The notes: generated by a model from the letters alone, not told the origin. A stretch of DNA of 64,000 nucleotides from Hygrocybe punicea (GCA_963556145.1 OY744471.1:4333590-4397589); one strand, 5' to 3'. Positions 45,346-57,733 are shown, numbered from the stretch's first letter. Translations and numbers: made by a program.

Positions 45346-46734
45346 TGCCCAGTGCGACTCTCGTCAACTTGCACCGTCGTCCTTCATCGTCAGGGCCTGT
45401 CTTGGTTGTTGTGCTGCGCTAGATTGAGCCAGCGTGGGCTGGCAGGCATTTTGATGTGCGGCGTTGTTGGTTGGCCGGCACTGTGAAACAACTAAGTAAA
45501 AACTAAAAAGAAGCCCTTGTGCATGCCCTGTGTTGCTGGGAAGCATTTGCCTTGCTACACCAGCAGGCTGTTCTCTTTGGGGGGACACCCGGGTATAGGT
45601 CAGGGTGTTGTAGGTAACCTTTGGCGAGCGGTTCGTCCGTGGGGCATGGTATAGGCGGTACAATCGTCAACTACGTGCGCTGGTTTGCCTGGGCACGTTG
45701 GCGGGCATCGGGTGGTTCTTTGTCGTCCTATTCATTTTCGTCGTTGCCATGTGTCTGGCCTGCTCGCGCTGCTGGCTAGGGAGAACGATAGTACGCACGT
45801 AAACGACAAACGAGCTGCTGAAAGAAAAGATAATATTACATACCTTTCTTTCCTGTCCCCTCTCCATCATTCCTGAGTCTTCCATTACCTTGCCAGCCAT
45901 CTTCTCCATTTGGCCTACATCACGCTAAAAGCCCACAAAAAAAGAAGGGGAAAGCGAAGTCATTTACCTTTGACTTTATCGCCCATGGTAGGTTGAGTGG
46001 TGGGCCCAGGTGCCGGTACCAGCGCCTCTCCCAGGCGGATAGCCTCCAGTTCTAGTATCGAAACCCCTGTTGCCACTGTTGTCGTCGTCATCGAGCGAGG
46101 AGCTGCACATGGAGGAGGAAAATGAACTGTACCAAACATGGACAAATGCTGGACTTAAGAATTTCACCAAGTCGACAAGATTTACTTAGTTGATTATATT
46201 TAATTTATATAGTACAAAATATCTAGTGAGGACTGGGCAAGACTGTAAAACCACCAAAGTACCTGTGTAGAAGGAGAGGTTGCCTGTCCTCTGCTACATA
46301 GAGTGACAGGCATTCTATCCAGATCTATACAATGCTTTACAAATTTGTGTGGTCTATGTGCGTCTATGGCTTACTATGGCTTTGACAGGTATCTATGTCA
46401 TTCTATACCAACTCGGCTGTTTTGCTGATGTGCTGTTCTCCATGACAAGCGGTACTGAGGATAGTTTCTGAGGGTCCATGCATGGCATTAAAAGGGCTGG
46501 AAAAGGTGGTTCATATGTTTGATATAACATATCTAGAGGTCTATTGAAGGCTTGGAAAATACATAGCAGTGACATCCAGAGAGGTACATACTCCAGCGCT
46601 GAGAGGTCAAAAAAAATTCTGGCGGGGAGCCTCCCCAGAGCCAGCCTTTAAGGCCACTTCTTGGTCACATAAGAACCCCCCCTAAAAGGGTATAGGAGGT
46701 TCTGTGAGGTGGTGCCAAGGGTGGATAATATCAT
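45346..46734. other. Unassigned region
   Basis: Several short minus-strand ORFs (45364-45663, 45667-45909, 45960-46145) without recognisable motifs. From about 46230 to 46437 lies CATAGA/TCTATG-rich sequence ending CGGCTGTTTTGCTGATG, mirror to 42590. A GGGGAGCCTCCCC palindrome sits at 46624-46636. Confidence 0.35.
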
Positions 46735-46858
46735 TTTTTGCAATATTTTCATAAGTGAGATAACAACACAAATAGTTTCAAAATGTGACTGGATATCTGC
46801 ATATTATTTGATCGCAAAAAATCCTCATCCGTCTCCAGTGTAATGATATTGTTTGTAA
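46735..46858. repeat. Single arm of the MITE 2 family
   Basis: About 115 bp closely match 12342-12438 (AAGTGAGATAACAACACAAA, TAGTTTCAAAATG, GCATATTATTTGAT). It ends TCCAGTG followed by TA, giving a cleaner version of the family terminus CACTGGAGACGGATGAGG. Confidence 0.75.
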
Positions 46859-47085
46859 CATGGTGTACCACGTGTGTTTGGCTGTAAACTGATGCTTAGA
46901 CCATATACACTAGTCAGCTTATCCGTAGAATTCGAAAGCGCCAAGAATAATGACAGATTTAGTCCAATCAAAAAATTCACACCAACTACTTATACAAAAA
47001 ATTTCGACAATTCCAGGTCCTCAGATCTCGAGAACGTACGTCTGCAGCCAAATGAGTGGGGGGTCAACTATGTTGGTAAGCACAA

Positions 47086-48873
47086 ATAAGTAAATCCGAC
47101 GTACGAGACATGTTCTTGCCTACGCGCGAGAGTCAGGTTGAAGTTGTAGGGGACATTTACTTGAAATGGCGTTCGACTGATATGATTTGGCAAAATGTGC
47201 TTGCTTTGAAGATTCTCTCCGTGGGCGTGGGCGTCAAAATATTCATAGGAGATGATGTGGTTGCCGTTATTCTTGATGTCAATTTCGATTAGCGTCCTGC
47301 TGGGCTGGGACGAGGGTTGGTATAGACTCTGTCGGTACTCCCAGTTGAAGCGATTTGCGACCTTCTCGTATCAAGGACGTGAGACTCTGAGGGGGGCGAA
47401 TTTGGAAGAGGGTAGATAAATTTACTCTGTTTATCTTGGCTCTGGCGTCTGCGAGGTTCTCTGCCGTTGTCCAAATTTTCACATTGTCGTCGGCTTGGGA
47501 TGACTCCCTATACACAGGTTCGGCTTCGATGGATGTGACCATTTGACCACGGGTTTCCAATTGTGCGTGTAAACCTTGGGTAATCTCGACCAACGATTTC
47601 CCTTCACGGACACTTTTGTCAACATATTCTTGGAATTCCGAGACCAGTTCGTTTAGCTGGATGTTCTCCAAGACGGAACCAATGATTAATGGCGCGATAA
47701 GGTTGCCATTCGTTAATGGCAACATGACACCGCTTGAGAGGACGATTAGGAATGAATGTTAGCTATATAAAAGATTTCATACGTAGTCATCTGCGATAAC
47801 GCTTTGTAGAAGTCGTGCGCAAACTGACGAGTCAACGGTAAGATGATCAAATGACAGTACGATGGTAATGATTTGTTTTTCCTCACATAGTGTGAACTCA
47901 AAGTAGGCTCGCATGCAATGACTAGTGAAATGTCAACGAAGATCCAAGTCGATGACATTCTGAATTCTGGCACCTGTAAGTATGATCTTACGCTGCTGCA
48001 TCTCCACTGCTAGATGTAACGGGTCTGGGCCTGGTGCGGCGGGTTCTTACGTTCAAGTTCCGAAATCAGATGCGGGGAAAAAGGAAAACTCACCACCAGG
48101 ATCCCCATCCGGGAACCCATCTCGAGGTTCACCAATACCATGGGGCGGAGCATCGGTGAACAGTAGGATCGCCTGAGTGGCAACGCTACTACCCCTCCAT
48201 TCCAAGGTCAAAGCTTTAGCCAGGGCTGCCGTTACTGCTTCCGGGATGTCGCCCCCACCATATGCCGTCAGGCCACCCAGGTTTCGTCGGACTTTCTCAG
48301 TATCGAATGTGAATCCGCCGAAGTCTTCGGTTATGAATGTGTTGTCCTGAGGCGGGTGATCGCGGAATGCAATGAGGCCTAAGCGAAAGCCAAATTCGGG
48401 GTCTAGGAGACCACAGTTCTTTATAACGTGAGAAATTTCTTTGAGACGTTGGGTGATATTCGAGAGATAGGGTCCTTGACTGGCTGTGGCATCGACAATT
48501 AGCAATAGATCCCTGTGGAATAATTGAATCAATGCATGACTTTGGATGCGCCGCACTGCGGGTGCGCTCACAAGCATTTAGGAAGTTCTTCCTCTCCATC
48601 CACGTCGCTGTCGTATGTCTGCTGCGAATAATAATCGTCCTGCCAGTGTTCAAAGGCAAATTACTCTATCTCGTTGGGTAAGGGTAAGGATGGCCTCGAC
48701 ATACCTGCGGTGTATCTGACATGCCGGTGGGGGAAGACAGTTAACTTCATGACACGAGCACCTTCACCTTCTATCCGAAGCACGCGGGAGACGCCAAACC
48801 CATGATCCAGTTTGACCACACGGCCAAACTGTCCTGAACCGATTTTGTATGATAGGCCTGTAAACGTTTTCAA
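47086..48873 (-). CDS. vWA-domain protein gene, multi-exon
   Basis: A von Willebrand factor A domain binds a divalent metal at its MIDAS and mediates protein contacts. The MIDAS exon starts at complement 48512: LDLLLIVDATASQGPYLSNI (D-x-T-x-S variant), then RLGLIAFRDHPPQD, GGGDIPEAVTAALAKAL and LLFTDAPPHGIGEPRDGF. Introns at 48513-48571 and 48025-48093 join in frame; later exons give LVIACEPTLSSHYV, FAHDFYKALSQMTT and VMLPLTNGNLIAPLIIGSVL. A frame jump near 47970 is unresolved. After QQDANRN-stop (47279) another frame codes EIDIKNNGNHIISYEYFD and FQVNVPYNFNLTLA down to about 47086. A first exon with IGSGQFGRVVKLDHG (48873-48669) may belong but its splice is uncertain. Confidence 0.7.
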
Positions 48874-49285
48874 CCTTGACAGTAATCACATGATCGGATA
48901 TACTTTACCTCGGTTCCCCCTCGATTGAACAGGCCTCACATTCAAGTTTTTACACGGATTTGGCTAGGGCCTTGGCCAATTGACGTAGATTGTCCCGTTT
49001 CGGCCGTGGTGTTCATCTAAATGGATGTTCGACCCTTCGTATCTCGCCGTGTCGTCGGAAGGAACTCAGAACATGTGTCTGCGACAATTGAACTGCACTA
49101 ACAGGTTGCATGGCATTCATATCGATATGAATGATGATACATGATGAGCAGATTTCATCACTTTGGTCCCACGTATATCGATTGCGTCTAACCAATCTCA
49201 GGCTCGACGAGTCGCTTTCATATTTATTCTCCTGGGTTATTCAAGTTCTTCAAAACACCCTCCTTCCAGCCACCAGTACAACATC
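48874..49285. other. Divergent intergenic region
   Basis: About 410 bp between the minus-strand vWA gene and the plus-strand 79-aa gene; both promoters must lie here. CATATTTATTCTCC at about 49219 is a possible TATA element for the plus-strand gene. Confidence 0.4.
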
Positions 49286-49583
49286 ATGGCTTCCGTCTAC
49301 GTTGATTTCTCCAACACTGGAAACGACATCATCACTGTCAACTACGACAGTGCCGAGGGCATACCTCAGTCGGCTGTTGTCGTGCGGCCCAACCAAATTG
49401 TTCGCCGGCAATTTCCAACCTCGTTCTCATTCTACCTCACGTTCACGCGTGGCCGTTTTGGTCAATCTGCCACGTAAATACCCTATTTTTCTCTCAGACG
49501 TTCAAGACATCTGCTGATGGTGAATTACCAGCTTCAACTTTTCCGCCTCTCAGACCATTGATGTGAATAAATATTTCGTTTGA
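49286..49583 (+). CDS. 79-aa beta-rich protein, two exons
   Basis: ATG at 49286; exon 1 ends 49473, intron GTAAAT...TACCAG 49474-49531, exon 2 ends with TGA at 49581-49583. The protein opens MASVYVDFSNTGNDIITVNY and continues VVVRPNQIVRRQFPTSFSFY, then LTFTRGRFGQSAT and NFSASQTIDVNKYFV. It aligns by eye with the extra C-terminal segment of the neighbouring vWA gene: VDFSNTGNDII against IDIKNNGNHII, and FYLTFTRG against FNLTLARR. Likely a stand-alone beta-sandwich-like domain, origin by duplication. No signal peptide. Function unknown. Confidence 0.65.
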
Positions 49584-50245
49584 AGTGGTGAGTCCAGAGT
49601 CAATGATTCTCTGCGAAAAGCTAACCGCCTTGGAATCAGTCGTACCTCCTCGGTTAATGATTTTGATGTTAAATTGTCTTCGCGTCTGTCTACCTTGTAC
49701 TACTACTACCTAGGGCACTGTATGTGTCAGTCTTGTTCCGGATAGCTAGCTGTTTCGCCTGATTTTCCTGATATACGTACTCAACTGTTGGTCTACACGT
49801 AATAAGAGTGGAGCCATCAACAACACCACCACCATGCAAGAATTTCGGATCGCTAAACTCGCTACAATAGTTCAGCGTGGTTAACGGTTCTCGGCTATGC
49901 CAATCGATGTGATCCAACACGCAGGACTTGAACGCGTGAACACTGAAAGTACTGAACAGCAGGCTACCAGGCTCAGGCTCAATTAATTATGTGTGCTGGT
50001 TTCTATCAAAAAGACTTCAAGTTGGGGCAGCTCTGGCTTCGGCGCTCAGCTCAGCTTGCTTTCTCGCTTAACTTGTGATTGCGTTTCGTGAGTAGACATT
50101 TCTCATTGCCGGCATCTTCGAGAAAGCTAGTCATAGGAATGCCAGTAGCCGGCCAAGGTGAACCGTTTGCCACCCTTTCACACACATCCGAGTCTGCCTT
50201 AAAAATACGAATCCGACAGATTGGCTGGTTCATCGTGGCCTCCAT
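49584..50245. other. Intergenic region
   Basis: No supported gene. Minus-strand ORFs at 49690-49920 and 50051-50356 have no family match; the second overlaps the promoter and first ATG of the next gene. Confidence 0.4.
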
Positions 50246-50265
50246 CCAATCGATATAAAAATTCA
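50246..50265 (+). promoter_or_regulatory. CCAAT and TATA elements for the repeat-protein gene
   Basis: CCAAT at 50246-50250 directly followed by TATAAAA at 50254-50260, about 95 bp before the ATG at 50355. Confidence 0.55.
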
Positions 50266-50354
50266 CTCTGATCGATGTGAAACGACAAAACAAGCTCTTC
50301 CTGCTGCCAAGATAGCTTCTCGATTCTCGAACGAAACTTATCACCAACGACGAC

Positions 50355-53300
50355 ATGTCTCTGAGTAGTCAGCCAATCCAGGCGAGATTACCTTCTTTAC
50401 CTTCTTTACTTTCGGTGTCGGTCGATATTTTGCTAACGTCAACCCCCCCGGGGCCCCTCCCTCCCTAGATTATTCTTCCGGTCGTTCCTGCGGAAGCTTC
50501 GGAAACATTTGACGTAAAATTATGCTTCAAGATTGACGGGAACGGAGCCCTCGCCATTGTTATCTCACCAGAGAAGCGTGTGGTATCCACTCCCGTCCAT
50601 ATCGTCACCAATACGGAAACCTCTGTTCCGTCAGCGTCGATTCACCAGGAGACGTCGTTTGGAGGGCGATCAGCCGTGACGCAATCTTCTTCCAAGAAGG
50701 GCGACGACGATCAATCATACACGACTATTGTTTGTGCTGGCTGCGCCACACAGATCATACACACAAAAGACACGATTACTATATCCACAAGCAGTCGTCG
50801 ACAACCAGCTTGTCATGATCTATGTCCATCCCCGAGGTTTCGGCTTGGTCAACCCGACTATGCAGCACCTGGCCCACTGGATGTTACACCGTCTCCTCAC
50901 ACGCAAGAGCAAGAGCAAGAGCGACCGATAGATCTTAAGGTTGACTCCCCGAAAGGGATTACTGATAGCCAAGTACGAGCTACATCTCAAGACGCATCCC
51001 CAGGGATCAAACCCGACTCAATTGGCACTCAAGCCAACGATGGAGAACCTGATCCATCTAGTGATGCGACGCAGAGTATCAAACCCGACTCGGTCGGCAC
51101 TCAATCTGACGATGGAGAACCTGATTCACGAGCCGCATCCCCGAGTATCGAACTCGATTCCGTTGGCACTCGATCTGACGATGGAGAACCTAAATCACGA
51201 GCTGCATCCTCGAGTATCCAACCCGACTCCGTTGGCACTCCATCTGACGATGGAGAATCTGATTCACGAGCTGCATTCCAGAGTATCAAACCCGACTCCG
51301 TTGGCACCCAAGCCGGCGATGGCAAACCCGGTCCACGAGCTGCATCCCCGAGTATCCAACCCGACTTTGATGGTGGAGAACCTGATTCACGAGCTGCCTG
51401 CCCGGGTATCAAACCCGACTCGGTTGGGACTCGCTCTGACGATGGAGAACCTGATTCACGAGCAACATCCCCGAGTACCCAACTCGACTCCGTTGGCACT
51501 CGAACTGATGATGGAGAACCTGATTCACCAGCTGCGTCCCCGAGTATCGAACCCGACTCCGTTTGCACTCGATCTAACGATGGAGGACCTGATCCATCTA
51601 AAGATGCGCCGCAGAGTATCAAACCCGACTCGGTCGGCACTCGTTCTGATGGTGGAAAACCTGATTCACGAGCTGCATCCCTGAGTATCACACCCGACTC
51701 CGTTGGTTCATCTGACGATGGAAAACCTGATTCACGAGCTGCATTCCCGAGTGACTCCATTGGCACTGGATCTGACGGTGGAGAACCTGATTCACGAGCT
51801 ACATCCCCGAGTATCGAACTCGACTCCGTTGGCACTCGATCTGATGATGGAGAACGTGATTCACGAGCTGCATCCCCGAGTATCGAACCCGACTCCGTTT
51901 GCACTCGATCTAACGATGGAGACCCTGATCCATCTAAAGATGCGCCGCAGAGTATCAAACCCGACTCGGTCGGCACTCGATCTGATGATGGAGAACCTGA
52001 TTCACGAGCTGCATCCCCGAGTATCAAACCCGACTCGGTTGGCACTCCATCTGATGAACCTGATTCACGAGCTGCATCCCCGAGTATCGAACCCGATTCC
52101 GTTGGCACCCAAGCTGGCGATGGAGAACGTGGTCCACGAGCTGCATCCCCGAGGATCAAACACGACGCTGCTGGCGTCCAAGTCGATGGTAGACAGCTTA
52201 GTCCGTTAGTTGCACGTCAAGATGCGCGTCCTAGTACCGTGTCTAGCTCTGCCGGTACTCGAGCCGTCGTTGGAGAGCCTGATCGGTCTGCCGCATGTCA
52301 AGGTGCGCGCCCGAGTACCAAGCCTGGCTCTGCAGGCACTCCAGCTGGCTCTCGTCTAGGAGCCGTACGGACAGATGCACGACCGAGTACCAAGCCTGGC
52401 TCTGCCGGCGCTCAATCCGGTGATGGAGAGCCTGGTCCACGAGTTGCGTTCCCGGGTATCAAACCCGGCTCTGCTGGCGCCCAAGTTGATGGTAGACAGC
52501 TTGGAGCTACACGTCAAGATGCGCGCCCGAGTGTCAAGCCTGGCTTTGCAGGCACGCAAGCTGGCCATGGGGAACCTGATCTAGGAGCCGCACGGACAGA
52601 TGCACACCCGAGCGCCAAGCCTGGCTCTGCCTGCACTCAATCCGGCGATGGAGAACCTTGTGCACGAGGTGCGTTCCCAGGTATGAAACTCGGCTCTGCT
52701 GTTGATGGTGGAAAGCTTGGTCCAGGAGGTGCACGTCAAGATGCGCACCCGAGTACCAAGCCCAGCACTCAAGCTGGCGGTGGAGAACCTGGTCTAGGAG
52801 CCGCACGGACAGATGCACACCCGAGTACCAAGCCTGGCTCTGCCTGCACTCAATCCGGCGATGGAGAGCCTGGTCCACGAGTTGCGTCCCCAGGTATCAA
52901 ACTCGGCTCTGTTGCTGATGGTAGCAAGCTTGGTCCAGGAGGTGCACGTCAAGATGCGCGCTCATTTACCATGTCTGGCTTTGCTGGCACTCGACCCGTT
53001 GATGAAGAGCCTGATCGGCCTGCCGCATGTCAAGATGCGCGCCGGAGTACCAAGCCTAGCTTTGCAGGCGCTCCAGCTGGCGATGGAGAACCTGGTCCAA
53101 GACCCGGACGGACAGATGCACGACCGAGTGTCAAGCCTGGCTCTGCCGGCACTAAAACCAATGAAGAGTCTGGTCCACGACCTGCGTCCCCGGGTATCAA
53201 ACCCGGCTCTGCTGGCACCCAAGCTGATGGAGGAAAGCTTGGTCCAGGAGCTGCACGTCACGATGCGCACCCGAGTAACAAGCCTGGCTTTGCAGGCACT

Positions 53301-54869
53301 CAAGCTGGCGATGGAGAACCTGATCTAGGAGCCACACGGGCAGATGCACACCCGAGTACCAAGCCTGGCTCTGCCGGCACTCAATCCGGCGATGGAGAGC
53401 CTGGTCCACGAGGTGCGTCCCCAGGTATGAAACTCGGCTCTGCTGTTGATGGTGGAAAGCTTGGTCCAGGTGGTGCACGTCAAGATGCGCGCTCATTTAC
53501 CAAGTCTGGCTCTGCCGGCACTCGAGCCGTTGATGAAGAGCCTGATTGGCCTGCCGCATGTCCAGGTGCGCGCCCGAGTACCAAACCTGGCTCTGCAGGC
53601 ACTCGAGCTGGCGATGGAGAACCTGGTCCAGGAGCTGCATGTAAAGATGCACACCTGAGTACCAAGCCTGGCTCTGCCGGCACTCAATCCGGCGTTGCGT
53701 CGCCCGTTACCAAACCCGGCTCTGCTGGCGACCAAGTTCATGCTAGACAGCTTGGTCCAGGAGCTGCACGTCAAGATGCGTGCCCGAGTAACAAGCCCAG
53801 CTTTGCAGACACTCAAGCTGGCGGTGGAGAACCTGATCTAGGAGCCGCACGGACAGATGCACACCCGAGCACCAAGCCTGGCTCTGCCGGCACTCAAACC
53901 AGCGATGGAGAGCCTGGTCAACGAGGTGCGTCCCCAGGTGTCAAACTCGGCTCTGCTGTTGATGGTGGAAAGCTTGGTCCGTTAGTTGTGCGTCAAGATG
54001 TGCGCCCGAGTACCAAGCCCAGCTTTGCAGGCATTCAAGCTGCCGATGGAGAACCTGGTCTACGAGCCGCATGGACTGATGCACACCCGAGCACCAAGCC
54101 TGGCTCTGCCAGCCCTCAATCCGGCGATAGAGGGCCTGGTCCACGAGTGGCGTCCCCGGATATCAAACCCGGCTCTGCTGTTCATGGTGGCAAGCTTGGT
54201 CCAGGAGCTGCACCTCAAGATGCGCACCCGAGTATGAAGCCTGGCTTTGCTGGCACTCGAGCCGTTGATGAAGAGCCTAATCAGTCTGCCGCATGTCAAG
54301 GTGCGCGCCCGAGTACCAAACAGCCTGGCTCTGCAGCCTATCCAGCTGACGATGGAGAACCTGGTCCAGGAACCGTGCGGACAGATGCACGACCAAGCCC
54401 CAAGCCCGGCTCTGCCGGCACTCAATCCGGCGATGGAGAACCTGATCCATTGACATCGATGCCGCCTTCTCGCAAAGACGCTGCCGAGCATATTCCGGTA
54501 GTCCCCGTATCTTCAATTGACAATGTCAAATCATCTCAATCGTCTCCTACAACAACTCCTACGACTCCTTCCCGGATCCCTCCGTCTCCTCAACATGGAA
54601 AACCTCGGCCGTTTTCGCCGGCGGTGGGGTTCAGTAAAAAACCCATTACACCTGAACAAGTGAGCAACGATCCTCTTGTGCTCTTGCTAGTGATCTTCAA
54701 ACATCTGACGTTTATGACCAGGCCAGCAGGATTGTCCTGCGATGTTTGGCAGCGAACCACCACAAAGTATGAATGGCGATTTGGGTTGAAAGCTCTACTC
54801 TATGATGCAGTGTTACCTTGTGTTCCACGCTTGGTTTCGCAGCTTATTCAGTGTTTCTGTTTTAAGTGA
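50355..54869 (+). CDS. Large disordered repeat protein (about 1,490 aa)
   Basis: Exon 1 (50355-50414) MSLSSQPIQARLPSLPSLLS; the intron has donor GTGTCG, branch-like GCTAAC and acceptor CCCTAG (ending about 50470). Exon 2 starts IILPVVPAEASETFDVKLCF and is open to 54869. A Cys-containing segment IVCAGCATQIIH follows, then two repeat arrays: 23-aa units (SPSIxPDSVGTRSDDGEPDSRAA type, about 51060-52190) and longer units around DAHPSTKPGSAGTQSGDGEP (52200-54450). The tail has SSPTTTPTTPSRIPPSPQHG and a possible intron from 54660. Rich in Gly, Ser, Pro, Asp; predicted disordered. No known domain. Possibly a scaffold or surface protein. Confidence 0.7.
51060..52190 (+). repeat. 69-bp coding tandem repeat (about 16 copies)
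   Basis: Units of 69 bp with the core CCCGACTCCGTTGGCACTCG and GATGGAGAACCTGATTCACG. Because units are multiples of three and stop-free, two plus frames and one minus frame stay open for hundreds of codons. Confidence 0.88.
52200..54450 (+). repeat. Second coding repeat array, about 75-80 bp units with higher-order pattern
   Basis: Units with GCCTGGCTCTGCCGGCACTC and GGCGATGGAGAACCTG, alternating in a larger pattern: ...GAARTDAHPSTKPG, ASPGMKLGSAVDGGKLGPG, GARQDA... recurs near 52580, 52800, 53330 and 53850. Some units have lost one or more codons in frame. Confidence 0.8.
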
Positions 54870-56633
54870 CGGGGTTCTATGGTGCCATCTAAACACCACC
54901 ACTTTTGTACAAGCGCCAATTTGATAATTATTTTTACTAAATAGGCTCAGTACTGAAACCGGGATTTGGTTTGGTTCTGTCACATGGGAGTACTGATCTA
55001 ATATGATAAATCAGTACTAACTTGTGAAATGCCGACTGCGTCGGCAGAAACCTTGCTTGTTAGACATGTTTTTTGTTGGGCATTAGATTTAGGCCCGATT
55101 GGTGTGTGTTGCATAAAAGAAAATAATTTAAAAAATAATTTAAAAATAATTGCTTTACCTGGGGTTCAAACTTTGCACCCTGTCCATTGCATGCAACTAA
55201 ATAAATTCCTATAAAATTGTAAGAGATCCTCCACATATCCTGCTGCAATTTTGCTGGCAAAGGCTAAGGATCTCAAGCTAAATTATAATGATGGCTCAAT
55301 ATTCATAAAATGTTGTCAGTAAATTAATACTGAGTCCAGTTGAACTCAAAATGCTTAGCCTTTGCAGGAGGACTTGTAGTACATCATGTGGAGAGATATG
55401 TGGAAAGTCCTGGAAATTTACTGAGTAGTATATAAAGACAAATTTACCAAATCCATGAATTGCTGAAAACCTTATGCTGTTTGGTTTGACAAAGAATTTT
55501 TGGCACCTTTTGCTCTAAATAAAATCCCTCTAGAGTAAAGGTAATAGTGTGAGGTTAATTGAAAACATGGGGCATTTTTTGAGAATTTCATACACCATTA
55601 TTGTGAAGATATAGTCAACATGCCACATTGCAAAAGTTGCAGTATATTGACTTTAACATAAGGGCAGCTTCACATTTCATATTTTTAAAATATTTAATGT
55701 TTTCTCTAGGTCCTATACTACAATTCACATCTATACTTCAAAGAGATTAGATTACATCTCTGCTCAAGAAAAATCAAATACCAATCACTGGAAATGCTTG
55801 GTATTCTGCTTTAAATCATTCACAGTGCTGGCAAGGCAGGATATAGACATTAGCATACAGCAGCACAAATGGAAGGTAAAGAAGGCTTTTAAATGATTAT
55901 AAATGGTGAATTTGGAGACAGATAAGTTAAGAAAGCATATTTTGGTGTGGCATTTTTTTCCAAATGACCAGAAACATCATTTTTCTTCCATCAAAGAAGT
56001 ACTGAAAATTTATTATGTACCTACAATGAGTCATTTTAGAACACATGAATAAGGAATAAGCAGAATAACAATTCACAATGCTCTACTGCCAAAGAAAGTG
56101 CAGATTTCAACAAATTATAAAATTTAATTAATATTGACTCTATTTGTGCCTAAAAAGCCTTGACATTGCAGTAGCATTTATAGTGTAACATGTCAACAGT
56201 GTCCTACAATTTTTCTGGTATTTATTTGGTTGGGCATTGCAGCAAAACAGTGAAACAAGGCCTGCATCACCAAAAGCAGCACATGAGTTGCTTAGTCATT
56301 GCTTAGTCAGTATCAGTATCAGTATCCTCAACACACATCAGTATCGACCTAGATTTGGCTTGATACTGATGTCTGTTGAGGAAATAACAATTTATACTAT
56401 CTTGTAGTGACAATCGGTAAGCAAATGCATTTCCTTTTCTAATGCCCAATATTAATAAAGCACAATTGTCAAACATAAATTATACCTGAGACTTGCACAT
56501 TTCTTACAGAGGATTAAGAAGAGCTGGATAGTGCATCAGTTTTGGGGGCACAAGGATCCTCATCCTGACAATGTCAACAGTATACCCCAGTTCATCATAT
56601 TTTCCTGCCAACTTACAAGTCTCAAGTGATTGC
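54870..56633. other. AT-rich non-coding region
   Basis: No gene. A loose inverted repeat at 55210-55410 (CAAAGGCTAAG / CTTAGCCTTTG) and a hairpin at 56323-56390 (TCCTCAACACACATCAGTATC / GATACTGATGTCTGTTGAGGA) are the only structures noticed. Confidence 0.45.
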
Positions 56634-57258
56634 TAGGCAATACCACAGGTATACCCAGACCCGGACCTGCTCCAACCTGTACCCATCTACCTGTGGGTCT
56701 TTTTTCAGCAGGTAGATGGAAGGTAGCAGCAGGTTGGGTGCAGGTATTGACCTGCACAGGAAACCTGGTGGGTTCCAGCCCACATCTACCTTGTGTTGCT
56801 GACACGCACATCAATTGATGTGGCGCTGTGCAAACACGAGGAGTGAGGGGGGCTGGGAATCATACGGCAGGTTGGGTTCTTGTGGGTGGGGGTCACAGCA
56901 CGGCGATACTAATCTTGTTCTCGAGGATGGGGATGGGTGTCCAACTTGGCATCCAGCAGGTCAAGGACGAGGCAGCATTTGGGAACGAAAGGGTGAGACA
57001 TGATCTCTGCCTCATTCCCAGGCCTGTTCTCACTGGTGTCAAGAATGCATGGGTGATTCTGGTTCTGGTTCTTATCACCTTCGAGAATGAACATTGTTGG
57101 GAAGAGTTTTTTGTCCGTAAGATCAGAACAGAATGTTAGCTGTGAATGAGCAGGATCTGGCAGAGATGCACCTGCAGGCTGGGTGGTGGGAGCACCACCA
57201 GCCTGGCCATTTCCCATCACTCGTCATCTTGAACATCGTCTGTTGTTTGTTGTTGTTT
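56634..57258. mobile_element. Partial relative of the hAT MITE at 19.4 kb
   Basis: Starts TAGGCAATACCACAGGTATA and follows 19382-19670 through GGGTCTTTTTTCAG, GCAGGAAACCTGG and GTGGCGCTGTGCAAA, then diverges. The right end was not found; the solo LTR at 57264 lies beyond. Confidence 0.65.
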
Positions 57259-57568
57259 GTTGTTGTTACATTTCCAACTCCGCTTCCAACCCTGATGCCC
57301 ATTCTGATACCTACCACAATGATTCTGCACTGCACACCTTCCTTTTTCATTTCTTTTCAATGTCATTGTTTCTTCATTCAGACATCCTTGTATTTTCTTG
57401 TTCTTGTTCTCTTTTTGTCCCTTCTTCTAGAACAATCCAGACCGACCATGGACACATCCCCACATGACCTCACTGCATCTGAATAGTCTCCTTGCCAACA
57501 GATGTCACCAACATTGTCTTTTCCCTTTGATATCTTGTTTACTCTATCCCATGACAAACCGATACACA

Positions 57569-57733
57569 ATGGCTGTACTCCTGACACAGCTCATTACCGT
57601 AATTGTTATTGGCAGCATTGCCATCACCTTCCTGATCGGTTTCTACATTGTCATGATCTATCTTTGGCATAGACGCCCTTCCGCCATTGATACATCTGAC
57701 CTCCACCTTGACAATATATCGACACGTAATTGA
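57569..57733 (+). CDS. LTR-internal ORF with one membrane helix (copy C)
   Basis: MAVLLTQLITVIVIGSIAIT, then FLIGFYIVMIYLWHRRPSAI. Same protein as the minus-strand ORF in copy B with an in-frame two-residue difference. The open frame begins earlier at 57464. Role unknown; an element-coded membrane peptide is one reading. Confidence 0.4.
   Translation: MAVLLTQLITVIVIGSIAITFLIGFYIVMIYLWHRRPSAIDTSDLHLDNISTRN

Noticed and set aside
50051..50356. 101-codon minus-strand ORF upstream of the repeat gene
   Set aside because: It overlaps the CCAAT/TATA elements and first ATG of the plus gene; no family resemblance.
51101..52159. 352-codon minus-strand ORF and a 247-codon second plus-strand ORF in the repeat gene
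   Set aside because: Both are by-products of stop-free 69-bp units. They begin and end with the array and lack unique flanking coding sequence, introns or promoter.
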